Below are positions 36,501-45,320 of a stretch of 64,000 bases of DNA, piece by piece (positions within the stretch are counted from its first letter, which is position 1; every line of letters begins with the position of its first letter). Under the pieces are notes generated by a model. That model had not been told where the DNA came from, searched no databases, and was given only the letters and a program-made list of their open reading frames with translations. The translations under genes were made by a program, and so were the position numbers. This DNA comes from Mesorhizobium sp. CA8 (GTDB lineage Bacteria > Pseudomonadota > Alphaproteobacteria > Rhizobiales > Rhizobiaceae): positions 106,609 to 170,608 of the forward strand of contig NZ_JAIUHG010000013.1 in NCBI RefSeq assembly GCF_020164955.1, given 5' to 3'.

Positions 36501-36693
36501 TGACGGGAATGTCGGTATAGCGGCCAACCACTTCATGCAGCAGGCTCTCGCGTTCCGGACTTAAATGCGTAACGATAACAAAGCCAACGCCAAGGCTGGA
36601 AGGGACCCCGTGAAAGAGTTCTTCCATGGCGGGGATGCCGCCGGCCGAAGCGCCGATGCCGACAATAGGGAATCTCGGCTTGGCCATATCCAT
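33583..36693 (-). CDS. CheB/CheR/PAS/HWE histidine kinase hybrid
   Basis: 1036 residues. Domains in order: CheB methylesterase (residues 1-190; GIGASAGG, VTHLSPERESLL and SGGDSDGT give the Ser-His-Asp set); CheR methyltransferase (about 210-480; WVPGCATGEEVFSIG and SCRNLLIYFGPDVQ); a PAS-like region (about 500-620); a long coiled coil rich in EEL and SNEEL repeats (about 650-720); a second PAS (about 725-840); and an HWE/HisKA_2 kinase with the phospho-acceptor in ELNHRVKNMLAVT and N box HELATNAAKYGAL. No receiver is fused to it; that function lies in the overlapping downstream gene. These hybrids are signalling proteins in rhizobia, not classical chemotaxis enzymes. Confidence 0.9.
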   Translation of the reverse strand: MDMAKPRFPIVGIGASAGGIPAMEELFHGVPSSLGVGFVIVTHLSPERESLLHEVVGRYTDIPVKVAEDGIEVRPDVIYVMPPNAILTIENTALRLRHPNSVSRERKPIDIFFSALAEDHGEYAVGIVLSGGDSDGTLGVKAIKEHGGLTLAQIADGSGPRNPDMPQSAIGSGLIDIAVPARDMGEKLAEFARSFELVDDPVADGRAEEGSVRDAQNEIYAILRSHSGHDFSGYKPKTVLRRVRRRMQIKQLSSIDRYVDLLRSSADEVRFLFRDLLINVTNFFRDTDAFKILEDTVIPKLFEGRDANDTIRIWVPGCATGEEVFSIGMLMREHMDTLPVVPRVQIFATDIDDAALSAARSGRYTEPLLAGVSPERRERFFNNDGTSFVLHKSVRDLCIFSAHNVIRDPPFSRMDMVSCRNLLIYFGPDVQKQVIPTFHYSLKPGGYLFLGTSESLSQHSELFAPVDKKHRIFKAREHAAPPRLPLLLNAASSSSQLKGGDARAGRGLSYSLRQVVEAQVLERFAPAHVVVNGEGDVVYYSGRTGKYLEPPQGVPSRQLLTMVRSGLRLELRGALREAAENRRPVVREAIAVEEDDDRVQFVTLTVEPLADRGSEPLFLVLFEPVGRSQPRTAQTGSQSAAGGLADLERELRDTRERLQSTIEEYETALEELKSSNEELVSVNEEAQSSNEELEASKEEMQSLNEELSTINAELVSKVEDLDRANSDLKNLFDSTKIATVFLDPRLVIRSFTPAASSFFNLLPSDVGRPLTDLASRLDYPQLREHIAQVFRSGEMIEHQLSRDGDGVHYLVRLIPYRDAVGKIQGVVVTFVDVTTLAQAEAHQRVLISELNHRVKNMLAVTVSIASQTLKNAESPEVFAEALIGRLQAMARAYGVLSRESWKEASAEEIVRQELEPFGLERSTRAGDDVRLKPQQALSLGMVVHELATNAAKYGALSSASGKVSVTWSVLGQEFRLEWTETGGPPVKQPENSGFGLALVKGEIEYRLGGKFETAYDSDGFKLRLAFPLDRRETAVG

Positions 36694-37024
36694 CCTGCTT
36701 AACTAGGCTAAACGTGCCAGTGGCGATTTTGATCCGACGCGCGTGGATATTTTTAGAGGCTGGCCGATTGAGCCATCCGATAGGCAAAGCTTGAATGCGA
36801 GCCGGTCGAATTTTTTATAGCGGAAACCGTGCACGTGCAATGGAGACTCGCGCCTGCAACAGGTGTCGCTGGTCCGGCAATCGTCAGTTCGACTAGCCGT
36901 GCCAGATGCTCGCTCCGATACGATGGCGGGACAGCTGGCTGCAGACCCAGCCTTCGGTACTATAGTTCGCCAGCTTCTTGAGCGTCGTTAGCTCCCGGAA
37001 CCATTCTCTGAGCGGTCTGGCCGA
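36694..37024. other. Intergenic region between the kinase hybrid and the ROK gene
   Basis: About 330 bases without a convincing gene. The kinase promoter should lie within it. An AT-rich patch (GAATTTTTTATAGCGG near 36810) is the only promoter-like element seen. The minus-strand frame after the ROK stop stays open for 43 codons, but it is the same frame and resembles nothing known. Confidence 0.4.
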
Positions 37025-38230
37025 TCAGCCGATCGACAGTCCCTCTGTCTGATGTCTCAGCACGAGGCCGACGGCGCCCAGCAACGCATCGTTTTCGGTG
37101 TGCTTGCCTACGATTATCCGCGTGCGCAGGGCCGGAGCGATATCGCGGGACTTGATGAGCGTGTGGCGTTCATAGGACGCGATCAGCGGCGTCAACATAA
37201 TGTCGCCAGCTAAAGCCATGTGGCCGCCGATGATGATGAGCGGCGGATTGAGCACCGAGCCGATCAAGCCGAGACCCCGGCCGGCGATCTCGGCGGTATC
37301 CTCGATCATCCGCAACGCCCGGACGTCCCCCTGCTCTGCCATCGTGATGACGTCGCCCATGGTGACTTGCCGCCGCACGATACGCGAGATCTGTTCCAGT
37401 GGCCGGGCAAAACTCGCATAGAGCTCCAGGCATCCGCGATTGCCGCAGCGGCAAAGATCGCCGCCGGGATCGATGCTGATGTGCCCGAATTCGCCGGCGC
37501 CGCCGGCGATGCCCGTCACCAGCCGGCCATGCTGGACAATGGCCCCACCGACACCCAGATCGATCTTGAACAGCACGAAATCGTCTTGGCCGATGGCCGC
37601 ACCCCACATCAGCTCCGCAATGGCCGAGCAGTTGCTTTCGTTGTCGGCGAAGATCGGCTGCTCCAGGACGGGTCCGAACACATCTCGTATGTTGACGCCG
37701 GCCCAGGTTGGAACCATGCTCGCGCGCAGCACCACTCCATCGCGGCTGACAGGGCCAGAGACGGACACCCCAACCCCCAGGAGCCCGGCCACCGGCAAAC
37801 CGTTTTCCTTGTAAGATTGGGCAATTGCCGATTTGACCATCTGGGCCGCCTGTTGCGGCTGGTAGTCCAGAGGCATCGAGATAATTTGTTCGGCAATGAC
37901 GGAATGCGAGACATCGGCGACGATGAGCCGTATCTCCTGAAGAGCCAGGTGAATTCCAACGCAGGTGCCCGCTGTCGGATTGAGCGTCAAGGCCGCAGCC
38001 GGCCTGCCGATGCTTCTGACCCCGTCCCGGTTGGCCGGGGCTTCGATCACCATCCCCGATTTTCTCAAACCGTTGAGCGCGGTTGAGACCGTCGAGCGCG
38101 CCAGACCGGTGACGCGTGTAATCTGCGATGCGGAGAGTATACCGCGCTCACTCAGGCACCGCACGATCATGCTCTCCGGCGACGCGGACGGTCTGTCGAT
38201 CAGCCAGGTTCTAAGCGAAGGTTTTGTCAT
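37025..38230 (-). CDS. ROK-family transcriptional regulator (NagC/XylR type)
   Basis: 401 residues. An N-terminal winged helix-turn-helix (ILSASQITRVTGLARSTVST) is followed by a ROK sugar-kinase-like fold with the zinc motif GDLCRCGNRGCLE near residue 265 and the glycine-rich GVGGAIVQHGRL. Divergent from the ABC importer operon at 38376 across a 145-base gap, it probably represses that operon until a sugar or derivative binds. Confidence 0.88.
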   Translation of the reverse strand: MTKPSLRTWLIDRPSASPESMIVRCLSERGILSASQITRVTGLARSTVSTALNGLRKSGMVIEAPANRDGVRSIGRPAAALTLNPTAGTCVGIHLALQEIRLIVADVSHSVIAEQIISMPLDYQPQQAAQMVKSAIAQSYKENGLPVAGLLGVGVSVSGPVSRDGVVLRASMVPTWAGVNIRDVFGPVLEQPIFADNESNCSAIAELMWGAAIGQDDFVLFKIDLGVGGAIVQHGRLVTGIAGGAGEFGHISIDPGGDLCRCGNRGCLELYASFARPLEQISRIVRRQVTMGDVITMAEQGDVRALRMIEDTAEIAGRGLGLIGSVLNPPLIIIGGHMALAGDIMLTPLIASYERHTLIKSRDIAPALRTRIIVGKHTENDALLGAVGLVLRHQTEGLSIG

Positions 38231-38375
38231 GGATCAACATAAACATCGTTGACTGATAGCTCCAATATGTCATCTTGGAAAGAACTCGAGATTAACGCAT
38301 CTCGCCGGCGGCGGCTTCAAACCGCGGCCATAAGCGGTCGATACGAACCGTGCAACACCATATGGGAGTGAAACG

Positions 38376-39641
38376 ATGAAATGCGTCATGACCGCCTTAG
38401 CGGCAGCTGCTGCCTGGACCTTTGTCGCCGGGACAGCCTTCGCCGAGCCCAAGACGAACCTGCTGCACCAATGGGCGACGGGATCGGACGCCCAGGCGAT
38501 CGCCAAGCTCGGCGAGATGTTCACCGCCAAGGGCGGCAAATGGGAACAGACCTCTATCGCCGGTCACACCGCCAATACGCTGGCCAAGCTGCGTGCCGAC
38601 GTGATCGCCGGCAATGCCCCGCCTGCCGTGCAGCTTAAGGGCCCGGAAATCGCCGAGTGGAACCAGACCGGCATGACCGCCGATCTCGACGAGTTGGCGG
38701 GCTCGGAAGGATGGGAGAAAGTCGTCGCGCCGGAATTGCTTCCGGTGATGAAGCCGACCGGCAAATGGGTCGCCGCTCCCATGAACATCCACCGCATCAA
38801 CTGGCTCTGGGCCTCGCCGAAGGTCATGCAGGCGGCTGGCGTGGCGGAAATGCCCAAGACCTGGGCCGAGTTCAATGCAGCCTGCGACAAGATCGTCGCC
38901 TTAGGCAAGATCTGCATCTCGCATTCGACCGCCGACTGGACGGATTCGACGGTGTTCGAGGTCGTGCTCTACGGCCAGGACATCGATCTCTATCGCAAGG
39001 CCTTCGTCGAAGGCGATGTCGAATCGATGCGCAGCCCGGGGATGGTCAAGGCCTTCGAGCAGATGCGGCTGATGACGAGCAAGTATATGGATCCGGGCAT
39101 GGTTGGCCGCGACTGGGATTCGATGTCGGCGCTGGTCGGCAAGGGCGACGCGGCGTTTCACATCATGGGCGACTGGACCATCGGCCTGCTGACCGCCGCC
39201 GGCTTCAAGGAAGGCACCGACTATGTCTGCGCCCAGGCGCCGACCGATTGGGGCAAGCCCGGCTTCATCCTCAACTCGGACTCGGTCGTCTTCTTCAAGC
39301 AGAAGGACCAGGATTACGTCGACGGCCAGAAGCTGCTTGCCAGCCTGATCCTGTCGCCCGACTTCCAGACGGTCTTCAACCAGGCCAAGGGCTCGATCCC
39401 CGCACGCCTCGACATCGATCTGTCGAAGGGTTTCAATCCGTGCCAGCAGGTCTCGCAAAAGGATCTGCAGGCTTCGATCAAGGAAGGCACGCTGGTCCGC
39501 TCGATGGCGCACAACATGACCATCCCGCAGAAGATGCGCGGCGCGATCATGGACGCCATCACCGAGTTCGTGGCGACGCCCGACATGTCAGCCGAGGACG
39601 GCGCCAATGCGATGGCCGACGCGGCAGAAGCACAGAAGTAG
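38376..39641 (+). CDS. Carbohydrate ABC transporter, periplasmic substrate-binding protein
   Basis: 421 residues. A Sec signal peptide (MKCVMTALAAAAAWTFVAGT, cleavage after AFA) precedes a family 1 sugar-binding fold with TNLLHQWATGSD, WVAAPMNIHRINWLW and GDAAFHIMGDWTIG. It resembles binding proteins of the glucose/mannose GtsA group, but the ligand cannot be fixed. It is the first gene of an operon with two permeases, an ATPase and three enzymes. A hairpin follows the stop. Confidence 0.88.
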   Translation: MKCVMTALAAAAAWTFVAGTAFAEPKTNLLHQWATGSDAQAIAKLGEMFTAKGGKWEQTSIAGHTANTLAKLRADVIAGNAPPAVQLKGPEIAEWNQTGMTADLDELAGSEGWEKVVAPELLPVMKPTGKWVAAPMNIHRINWLWASPKVMQAAGVAEMPKTWAEFNAACDKIVALGKICISHSTADWTDSTVFEVVLYGQDIDLYRKAFVEGDVESMRSPGMVKAFEQMRLMTSKYMDPGMVGRDWDSMSALVGKGDAAFHIMGDWTIGLLTAAGFKEGTDYVCAQAPTDWGKPGFILNSDSVVFFKQKDQDYVDGQKLLASLILSPDFQTVFNQAKGSIPARLDIDLSKGFNPCQQVSQKDLQASIKEGTLVRSMAHNMTIPQKMRGAIMDAITEFVATPDMSAEDGANAMADAAEAQK

Positions 39642-39649
39642 ACGGAAAC

Positions 39650-39680
39650 GGCCGGGCGCAATGGCTAGCCGCACCCGGCC
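39650..39680 (+). terminator. Intercistronic hairpin between the binding-protein gene and the first permease
   Basis: GGCCGGG (39650-39656) pairs with CCCGGCC (39674-39680) over a 17-base loop, without a T run. Such structures after binding-protein genes commonly attenuate downstream expression or protect the upstream mRNA; that role is inferred. Confidence 0.55.
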
Positions 39681-39707
39681 ATCCTCCATCTCAGTCCCGC
39701 GCTCGAA

Positions 39708-40643
39708 ATGTCAAATCACGACCTGACCCTATCGGTCCCGGCGCCCGCCCGCCCCTGGCGGGAGCGGCTGGGCTCCGCGGTGCCCTTGCTGGTGCTCGGC
39801 CCCTCCCTTGTGGCGAGTTTCGTCTATGTCTTCGTGTTCACCGGCTGGACGCTCTACATCTCGCTCTCGAATTCTTCGCTGCTCCCGAGCTACGGCTTTG
39901 TCGGCCTGGACAATTATGCGTCGCTCTGGGCGAACCGGCGCTGGAACATCGCCTACAACAACCTCTTTCTCTTCAGTGGTTTTTACATCGTCGGCTCGAT
40001 GGCCGTGGGACTGCTGCTGGCGATCCTGATCGACCAGCGCGTGCGCGGCGAAGCGGTCTGGCGGACGATCTTCCTCTATCCGCTGGCCGTCTCCTTCATC
40101 GTCACCGGCACGGTCTGGAGTTGGCTCTACAACCCGACCGACGGTATCCAGGCGATGGTGCGCGGATTGGGCTGGACGAATTTCAGTTTCGCACTCGCCA
40201 GCGACCGGCACCATGCGATCTACGCGGTGATCATCACCGGTGTCTGGCAGTCCTCGGGCTTTGCCATGGCGCTCTTCCTGGCTGGTTTGCGCTCGGTGGA
40301 TTCGGACCTCGTCAAGGCCGCCCAGATCGACGGCGCCTCGACCTTCCGTATCTATCGCAAAGTGCTTCTGCCAACGATTGCGCCGATCTTCCTGGCCGTC
40401 GCCGTCATCCAGATCCAGTTCGCCATCAAGACCTTCGACCTCGTGGCGGCCCTCACGAAAGGCGGGCCGGGAATCTCGACCACGTTCCCCGCCATCTATG
40501 TCTATGACCTGATGTTCCAACGCGGCCAGATCGGCGAAGGCGCCGCGGCTGCCATCATGATGCTTGCCGCTCTTGCCGTGGTGCTGGTGCCCTATTCGTT
40601 CTGGGTGGTTTGGCGCCGGCGCAAGGAAGCCGGACATGGTTGA
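39708..40643 (+). CDS. Carbohydrate ABC transporter permease (first)
   Basis: 311 residues with six transmembrane helices. The EAA loop contacting the ATPase is visible as DSDLVKAAQIDGASTFRIYR near residue 200. Typical MalF-type subunit. The TGA stop overlaps the second permease (ATGGTTGA). Confidence 0.92.
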   Translation: MSNHDLTLSVPAPARPWRERLGSAVPLLVLGPSLVASFVYVFVFTGWTLYISLSNSSLLPSYGFVGLDNYASLWANRRWNIAYNNLFLFSGFYIVGSMAVGLLLAILIDQRVRGEAVWRTIFLYPLAVSFIVTGTVWSWLYNPTDGIQAMVRGLGWTNFSFALASDRHHAIYAVIITGVWQSSGFAMALFLAGLRSVDSDLVKAAQIDGASTFRIYRKVLLPTIAPIFLAVAVIQIQFAIKTFDLVAALTKGGPGISTTFPAIYVYDLMFQRGQIGEGAAAAIMMLAALAVVLVPYSFWVVWRRRKEAGHG

Positions 40644-41541
40644 CGCAGCGCTGGACCAGTCGCTCGATCATCGCGCCGCCACGGTTGCAGCGCGCAGGCA
40701 TTTCCTCACCCGCTTAGTCATCTATGGGCTGTTGGTTGTCTTCGCGGCGATCTATCTGGTCCCGTTGTTGGTCGTGGTGCTGAATTCATTCAGCGATCAG
40801 CAAGAGATCGCGCGCAACGGGTTGATCTCGCTGCCACGCAGCTTCCGCCTCGAAGCCTGGAGCCAGGCCTGGAGCACCTATTGCATCGGCGGCACCTGCG
40901 AGGGCATGCAGCGCAACTTCTACAACTCCCTGAAAATGACCATTCCGGCAACGATCATCTCGACGACGGTCGGCGCGATGAACGGTTACATCCTGTCGAA
41001 ATGGCGCTTCAAGGGTTCGGAAGCGCTGTTCACCTGCATGCTGCTCGGCGTCTTCATTCCGGGCCAGATCTCGTTGATGCCGTGGGCGTTCATCCTCGGC
41101 AATCTGGGCCTCAGCAATACAACCTACGGGCTCATCGTCATCCACGTGATCCAGGGCATTTCGTTCACCACCCTGTTCTGCCGCAACTACTACGTCAGCA
41201 TCCCCGACGATCTGATCAAGGCGGCGCGCATCGACGGCGCAGGCTTCTGGCGCATCTTCCGCAAGATCATTCTGCCGCTTTCCTCGCCGATCCTGATCGT
41301 CACCGTGATCTGGCAGTTCACCGGTATCTGGAACGAATATCTGTTCGGCGTCGTCTTCACCTCCGGGCAGCAACAGCCGATCACGGCCGCGCTCGTCGCG
41401 CTGACGGCGAGCGGCACGAATGTACGCGCCTATGATGTCATGAGCGCCGCCGTGCTGATCGGCGCGCTGCCGCCGCTGCTGATCTATCTCTTCGGCGGCA
41501 AGTATTTCGTCCGCGGCCTGACCCAAGGCGCGATCAAGTGA
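40636..41541 (+). CDS. Carbohydrate ABC transporter permease (second)
   Basis: 301 residues from ATG 40636 (MVDAALDQSLDHRAATV), overlapping the first permease by eight bases; the upstream frame to 40564 is a shadow. Six helices and an EAA loop (IPDDLIKAARIDGAGFWRIF) mark a MalG-type subunit. It carries a two-cysteine periplasmic segment (YCIGGTCEGMQ) that could be a disulfide. Confidence 0.92.
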   Translation: MVDAALDQSLDHRAATVAARRHFLTRLVIYGLLVVFAAIYLVPLLVVVLNSFSDQQEIARNGLISLPRSFRLEAWSQAWSTYCIGGTCEGMQRNFYNSLKMTIPATIISTTVGAMNGYILSKWRFKGSEALFTCMLLGVFIPGQISLMPWAFILGNLGLSNTTYGLIVIHVIQGISFTTLFCRNYYVSIPDDLIKAARIDGAGFWRIFRKIILPLSSPILIVTVIWQFTGIWNEYLFGVVFTSGQQQPITAALVALTASGTNVRAYDVMSAAVLIGALPPLLIYLFGGKYFVRGLTQGAIK

Positions 41542-41593
41542 ACGGGCCTCATCGCATGTCGCCGATCGTCCGCTCCCCGAAGAAGGGCACCGT

Positions 41594-42700
41594 ATGTCGA
41601 CATTGACCATCCGATCCCTGCGCAAGAACTACGGCACGGTCGAGGTGTTGAAGGGCATCGATCTCGAGGCGCAGAACGGCGAGTTCATCGCCTTGGTCGG
41701 ACCGTCCGGCTGCGGCAAGTCCACCCTGCTCGCGATGATCGCCGGGCTGGAAACCGTAACCTCCGGCGAGATCCGCATCGACGGCCGGCTGGTCAATTCG
41801 GTTGCGCCGAAGGACCGCGATATCGCCATGGTGTTCCAGTCCTACGCGCTTTACCCGACGATGACGGTGCGCGAGAACATCACCTTCGGCATGGAAAGCC
41901 GCCGCGTACCGAAGCCGCAGCAGGACGAGGCCGTCAAGCGGGTTGCTGCTTTTCTGCAGATCGAACCGCTGCTTGGGCGCAAGCCCGGACAGCTTTCGGG
42001 CGGCCAGCGCCAGCGCGTCGCGATGGGCCGGGCGCTGGTGCGTGATCCGAAACTGTTCCTGTTCGACGAGCCGCTCTCCAATCTCGACGCCAAGCTGCGC
42101 GTCGACATGCGTACGGAAATCAAGAAGCTGCATCACCGCGTCGGCAAGACGACGGTTTACGTCACCCACGATCAGGTCGAGGCGATGACGCTCGCCTCGC
42201 GCATCGCCGTGATGCATCAAGGCTCGGTCCAGCAATTCGACGAGCCGGCGACGATCTACAACCGTCCGGCCAATATGTTCGTCGCGGGCTTCATGGGTTC
42301 GCCGGCGATGAACTTCCTGCCGGCCGAACTGAGCGAAGAAGGCGGTCGCCCCACCGTTGCCTTGCCGACCGCCGACGGCAAGACGGTCGGCCTGTCTGTC
42401 GTCCAGACGCTTCCGTCCGACACGCCGCGACAGCTCGTTCTCGGCATTCGGCCGGAGCACATCTACCGGTCTGATCCCGATCTTCAGCGTCGCAAGCCAG
42501 GCATCGCGCAAATCGATGCCGTGGTCGAGCTGGTCGAGCCGACAGGTGCGGAAACCATGGCCGTTCTGCGCCTGGGCGCCAAGGAGATCACCGGCCGTTT
42601 CGACCCCGACGGCACGCCAAGGATGGGCGAGACGGTGACGCTCGGCATCGACATGGCGCGTGCTTGCTTGTTCGACCCGACGACCCAACGCCTGATCTGA
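41594..42700 (+). CDS. Carbohydrate ABC transporter ATP-binding protein (UgpC/MalK type)
   Basis: 368 residues. Walker A (GPSGCGKSTLLAMIAG, about 36-51), Q loop (MVFQSYALYPTMTV), signature (LSGGQRQRVAMGRAL), Walker B (LFLFDEPLSNLD) and the switch His (VTHDQVEAM) are all present, with the C-terminal TOBE regulatory domain (GIRPEHIY). It energises import with the two permeases upstream. Possible interaction with other importers is known for this family. Confidence 0.93.
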   Translation: MSTLTIRSLRKNYGTVEVLKGIDLEAQNGEFIALVGPSGCGKSTLLAMIAGLETVTSGEIRIDGRLVNSVAPKDRDIAMVFQSYALYPTMTVRENITFGMESRRVPKPQQDEAVKRVAAFLQIEPLLGRKPGQLSGGQRQRVAMGRALVRDPKLFLFDEPLSNLDAKLRVDMRTEIKKLHHRVGKTTVYVTHDQVEAMTLASRIAVMHQGSVQQFDEPATIYNRPANMFVAGFMGSPAMNFLPAELSEEGGRPTVALPTADGKTVGLSVVQTLPSDTPRQLVLGIRPEHIYRSDPDLQRRKPGIAQIDAVVELVEPTGAETMAVLRLGAKEITGRFDPDGTPRMGETVTLGIDMARACLFDPTTQRLI

Positions 42701-42714
42701 AGAGAGTTCCGCAT

Positions 42715-43482
42715 TTGTCCTTTGCCACCTATCCGAGCCTGGCCGACCGCGTCGTGCTGATCACAGGCGGCGCGTCGGGCATCGGCGCCGACACGGTCCG
42801 CGCCTTCGCCGCCAATGGCGCACGCGTCGCGTTTTTCGATCTGCAGCAGGAAGCCGGCGACAAGCTTGCGCGGGAACTCGCCGTCTCGGCACCGCACGCG
42901 CCACTATTCATGCACTGCGACGTGACCGATATTCCCGCGCTCCAGGTCGCGATAGGCACGGTGCGCGACCGCCTCGGATCTGTCGCGGTGCTGGTCAACA
43001 ACGCCGCCGACGACAACCGCCACCCAGTTGCCGACGTGACGCAGGAGTACTGGGATCACGCCCAGGACGTGAACCTCAGGCACCACTTCTTTGCCGCCCA
43101 AGCCGTGCATCCACACATGAAGGAGTTGGGCTTTGGTTCGATCGTGAATTTTTCCTCGATCGCCTGGCGTTTCGGCGCGGCAGACATGGCGCCCTATGCG
43201 ACGGCCAAGGCTGCGGTGGTCGGGTTGACATTTGCGCTGGCGCGGGCGTTTGGCCCCGACAACATCCGCGTCAACGCCATCGAGCCGGGTGCCGTCATCA
43301 CCGACCGGCAACGGCAGCTTTGGTACAAGACGCAGGCGTCGGTCGACCAGGTCGTGCAGCGCCAGATGATCCGCCGGGTTCTGACCGGCGGAGAGATCGC
43401 GCGCACGGTGCTGTTTCTCGCCGCCGACGACAGCCGCATGATCACCAAGCAGTCGATCACTGTGGACGCCGGCCTGCGATGA
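42715..43482 (+). CDS. Short-chain dehydrogenase/reductase
   Basis: 255 residues from TTG 42715, 14 bases after the ATPase stop; the ATG at 42664 lies inside the ATPase gene and would add a non-family extension. The Rossmann motif LITGGASGIGADTV, the NNAAD segment, the catalytic Ser (NFSSIAWRF), Tyr and Lys (APYATAKAAVVG) and the C-terminal TVDAGLR are intact. It probably oxidises the imported sugar, polyol or a derivative. ATGA overlap with the next gene. Confidence 0.88.
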   Translation: MSFATYPSLADRVVLITGGASGIGADTVRAFAANGARVAFFDLQQEAGDKLARELAVSAPHAPLFMHCDVTDIPALQVAIGTVRDRLGSVAVLVNNAADDNRHPVADVTQEYWDHAQDVNLRHHFFAAQAVHPHMKELGFGSIVNFSSIAWRFGAADMAPYATAKAAVVGLTFALARAFGPDNIRVNAIEPGAVITDRQRQLWYKTQASVDQVVQRQMIRRVLTGGEIARTVLFLAADDSRMITKQSITVDAGLR

Positions 43483-44489
43483 CCGCAAAACCCGAACCCA
43501 AGGATCGCTCCATGCTCCAGGTCGGCCTGAACCCTTACGGTCTGACCTATCATCTCGGCATCCAGGGCCGCGGCACGTCACGCGCCAATCCCCAACCGGC
43601 AGGGCTGGAAGGTTTCATCGCGCTCGCGACCGAACTCGGCGCGCGGGTGCTGGAGATCTGGGTGCCCTGGCTGACCGAACTTTCCGACGATGCGGTGATC
43701 GCGTTGCGGGAAAGGCTCGCCAGCCTTGGGATCACACCGATCGTCAGCGGCGGTCTTCTGGTGAGCGAACCGCTCGACCAGGCATTTCGGGCCGCACGTC
43801 TTCTGAGGGCCCAAATCATCCGGACGGCGCTGACGCCGGTTCTATGCGGCGACCGCAACGCTGCCGGCGACAAATGGAGCGAGTTCGCCGCCATCATTCG
43901 AGACAGGTTGAAGGAATGGGGTCCCCGCGCGATTGCCGAAGGCCATGTCCTTGCCATCGAAAACCACCAGGATTTCACCAGCCAGGAACTCGTCGATTTC
44001 TGCGCACTCGGCGGCGAAGGCGTCGGCGTCACCTTCGACACCGGCAACACGTTCCCGGTCGGCGAAGCGCCGCTCGATTTTACGCGGCGGATCGCACCTT
44101 GTGTCCGCCATGTCCACCTCAAGGATTACCGTGTGCAGTTCACAGCCGAAGGCTACCGGCTGATCCGTTGTGCCATCGGCGATGGCGCGGTGCCGTTTGC
44201 CGAGCTGTTCGCAATTCTTGCCGAACACCACGATCACATGACGGCTGTTCTCGAACCGGGCGCATTGGAGGCACGGCATGTCCGCTTTCTGCGCGACGAC
44301 TGGTGGCACGGCTACCCGCCGAAGACGGCGCGCGAATTTGCGGCCTGCCTACGGGCCGCGCAGCGCAATCGGCTGCCCGACGATGCCGATTACCGCACTC
44401 CTTGGGAGCGCGAAGACGACGGTTCCCTGGTTTCCTACGAGCTCGACATGATCCGGCGCAGCGCCGCTAACATGCGCAATTTGGTTTGA
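43479..44489 (+). CDS. Sugar phosphate isomerase/epimerase-like TIM-barrel protein
   Basis: 336 residues from ATG 43479 overlapping the SDR stop (ATGA). AP-endonuclease-2-type barrel with metal ligands: AIENHQDFTSQEL (Glu), TFDTGNTF (Asp), VRHVHLKDYR (His, His) and AVLEPGALEA (Glu). Such proteins isomerise or epimerise keto-sugars or act as dehydratases in inositol-like pathways. The location makes a role in catabolism of the imported sugar likely. Confidence 0.8.
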   Translation: MTAKPEPKDRSMLQVGLNPYGLTYHLGIQGRGTSRANPQPAGLEGFIALATELGARVLEIWVPWLTELSDDAVIALRERLASLGITPIVSGGLLVSEPLDQAFRAARLLRAQIIRTALTPVLCGDRNAAGDKWSEFAAIIRDRLKEWGPRAIAEGHVLAIENHQDFTSQELVDFCALGGEGVGVTFDTGNTFPVGEAPLDFTRRIAPCVRHVHLKDYRVQFTAEGYRLIRCAIGDGAVPFAELFAILAEHHDHMTAVLEPGALEARHVRFLRDDWWHGYPPKTAREFAACLRAAQRNRLPDDADYRTPWEREDDGSLVSYELDMIRRSAANMRNLV

Positions 44490-44507
44490 TGAAGTGGAGA
44501 AGATCTG

Positions 44508-45320
44508 GTGACGACACGTGAACTCGATGGATTGACCGCCTTCGTGACCGGTTCCGGCCGAGGTCTTGGCCGGGTGATGGCCGAGCGCCTGGCGGAACTC
44601 GGCGCCAATGTCGCGGTCCACGACATCGACGAAACAGCTCCGGCCAAATACGGCGAGTTCGCCAATCTCGGCGAGGTGGTCGAGCGCCTGAAGCGGCATG
44701 GGACGAAGGTCACGTGGGTGACCGGCAACATTGGCGACCGGGAGGCGGTGGCCGAGATGAAGCGCAAAATCGAGGCCGATCTCGGCGACGTGCATGTGCT
44801 GGTCAATTGTGCCGGGGGCGACATCGGCGCCAGGGGCGGCAAGCCGAACCCGAACAACGCCCTCGACATCGAACTCGAGGACATCCGCGTGCTGACCGAG
44901 AACAATCTGATCGGCACGATGCTGGTCTGCCAGGCCTTCGTGCCGCCCATGAAGCAGCGCGGCGGCGGCTCCGTTATCAACATCGCGTCGGCGGCGGCTC
45001 ACCTCGGCTGCTCGCCCGAGGTCGTCTACTCGACGTTGAAGGCCGCGGTCGTGCATTACACGCGCTGCCTCGCCAAGGAACTGATCGACGACGGCGTGCG
45101 CATCAATGCGGTCAGCCCCGGCGCGACCAAGACCGCACGGTTCCAGGCGACCCGCGTGGTCGATCCGGCGCGCATGGACTCGAGCAAGAAAACGCTAAAC
45201 CGGTATGCGGAGCCGGAAGAGATCGCCGAAGCGGTGGCCTTTCTCGCCGGCCCCCGCGCGCGCTTCATCAACGGGCAGGTCATCCGCGTCGATGGCGGTT
45301 TCACGATCTTCCCAGGTTGA
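44508..45320 (+). CDS. Short-chain dehydrogenase/reductase
   Basis: 270 residues from GTG 44508 after GGAGAAGATCTG. Rossmann motif FVTGSGRGLGRVMAERL, NCAGGDIG segment, catalytic Ser (NIASAAAHLG), Tyr and Lys (EVVYSTLKAAVVHY) and the C-terminal GQVIRVDGGFTIFPG are present. Last gene of the operon; a perfect hairpin begins at the base after its stop. It is a different SDR branch from the one at 42715. Confidence 0.88.
   Translation: MTTRELDGLTAFVTGSGRGLGRVMAERLAELGANVAVHDIDETAPAKYGEFANLGEVVERLKRHGTKVTWVTGNIGDREAVAEMKRKIEADLGDVHVLVNCAGGDIGARGGKPNPNNALDIELEDIRVLTENNLIGTMLVCQAFVPPMKQRGGGSVINIASAAAHLGCSPEVVYSTLKAAVVHYTRCLAKELIDDGVRINAVSPGATKTARFQATRVVDPARMDSSKKTLNRYAEPEEIAEAVAFLAGPRARFINGQVIRVDGGFTIFPG

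Noticed and set aside
36900..37024. In-frame continuation of 43 codons after the ROK stop (minus strand, ending SIWHG)
   Set aside because: No homology recognised and the preceding TGA is at the normal family end; read-through is not supported.
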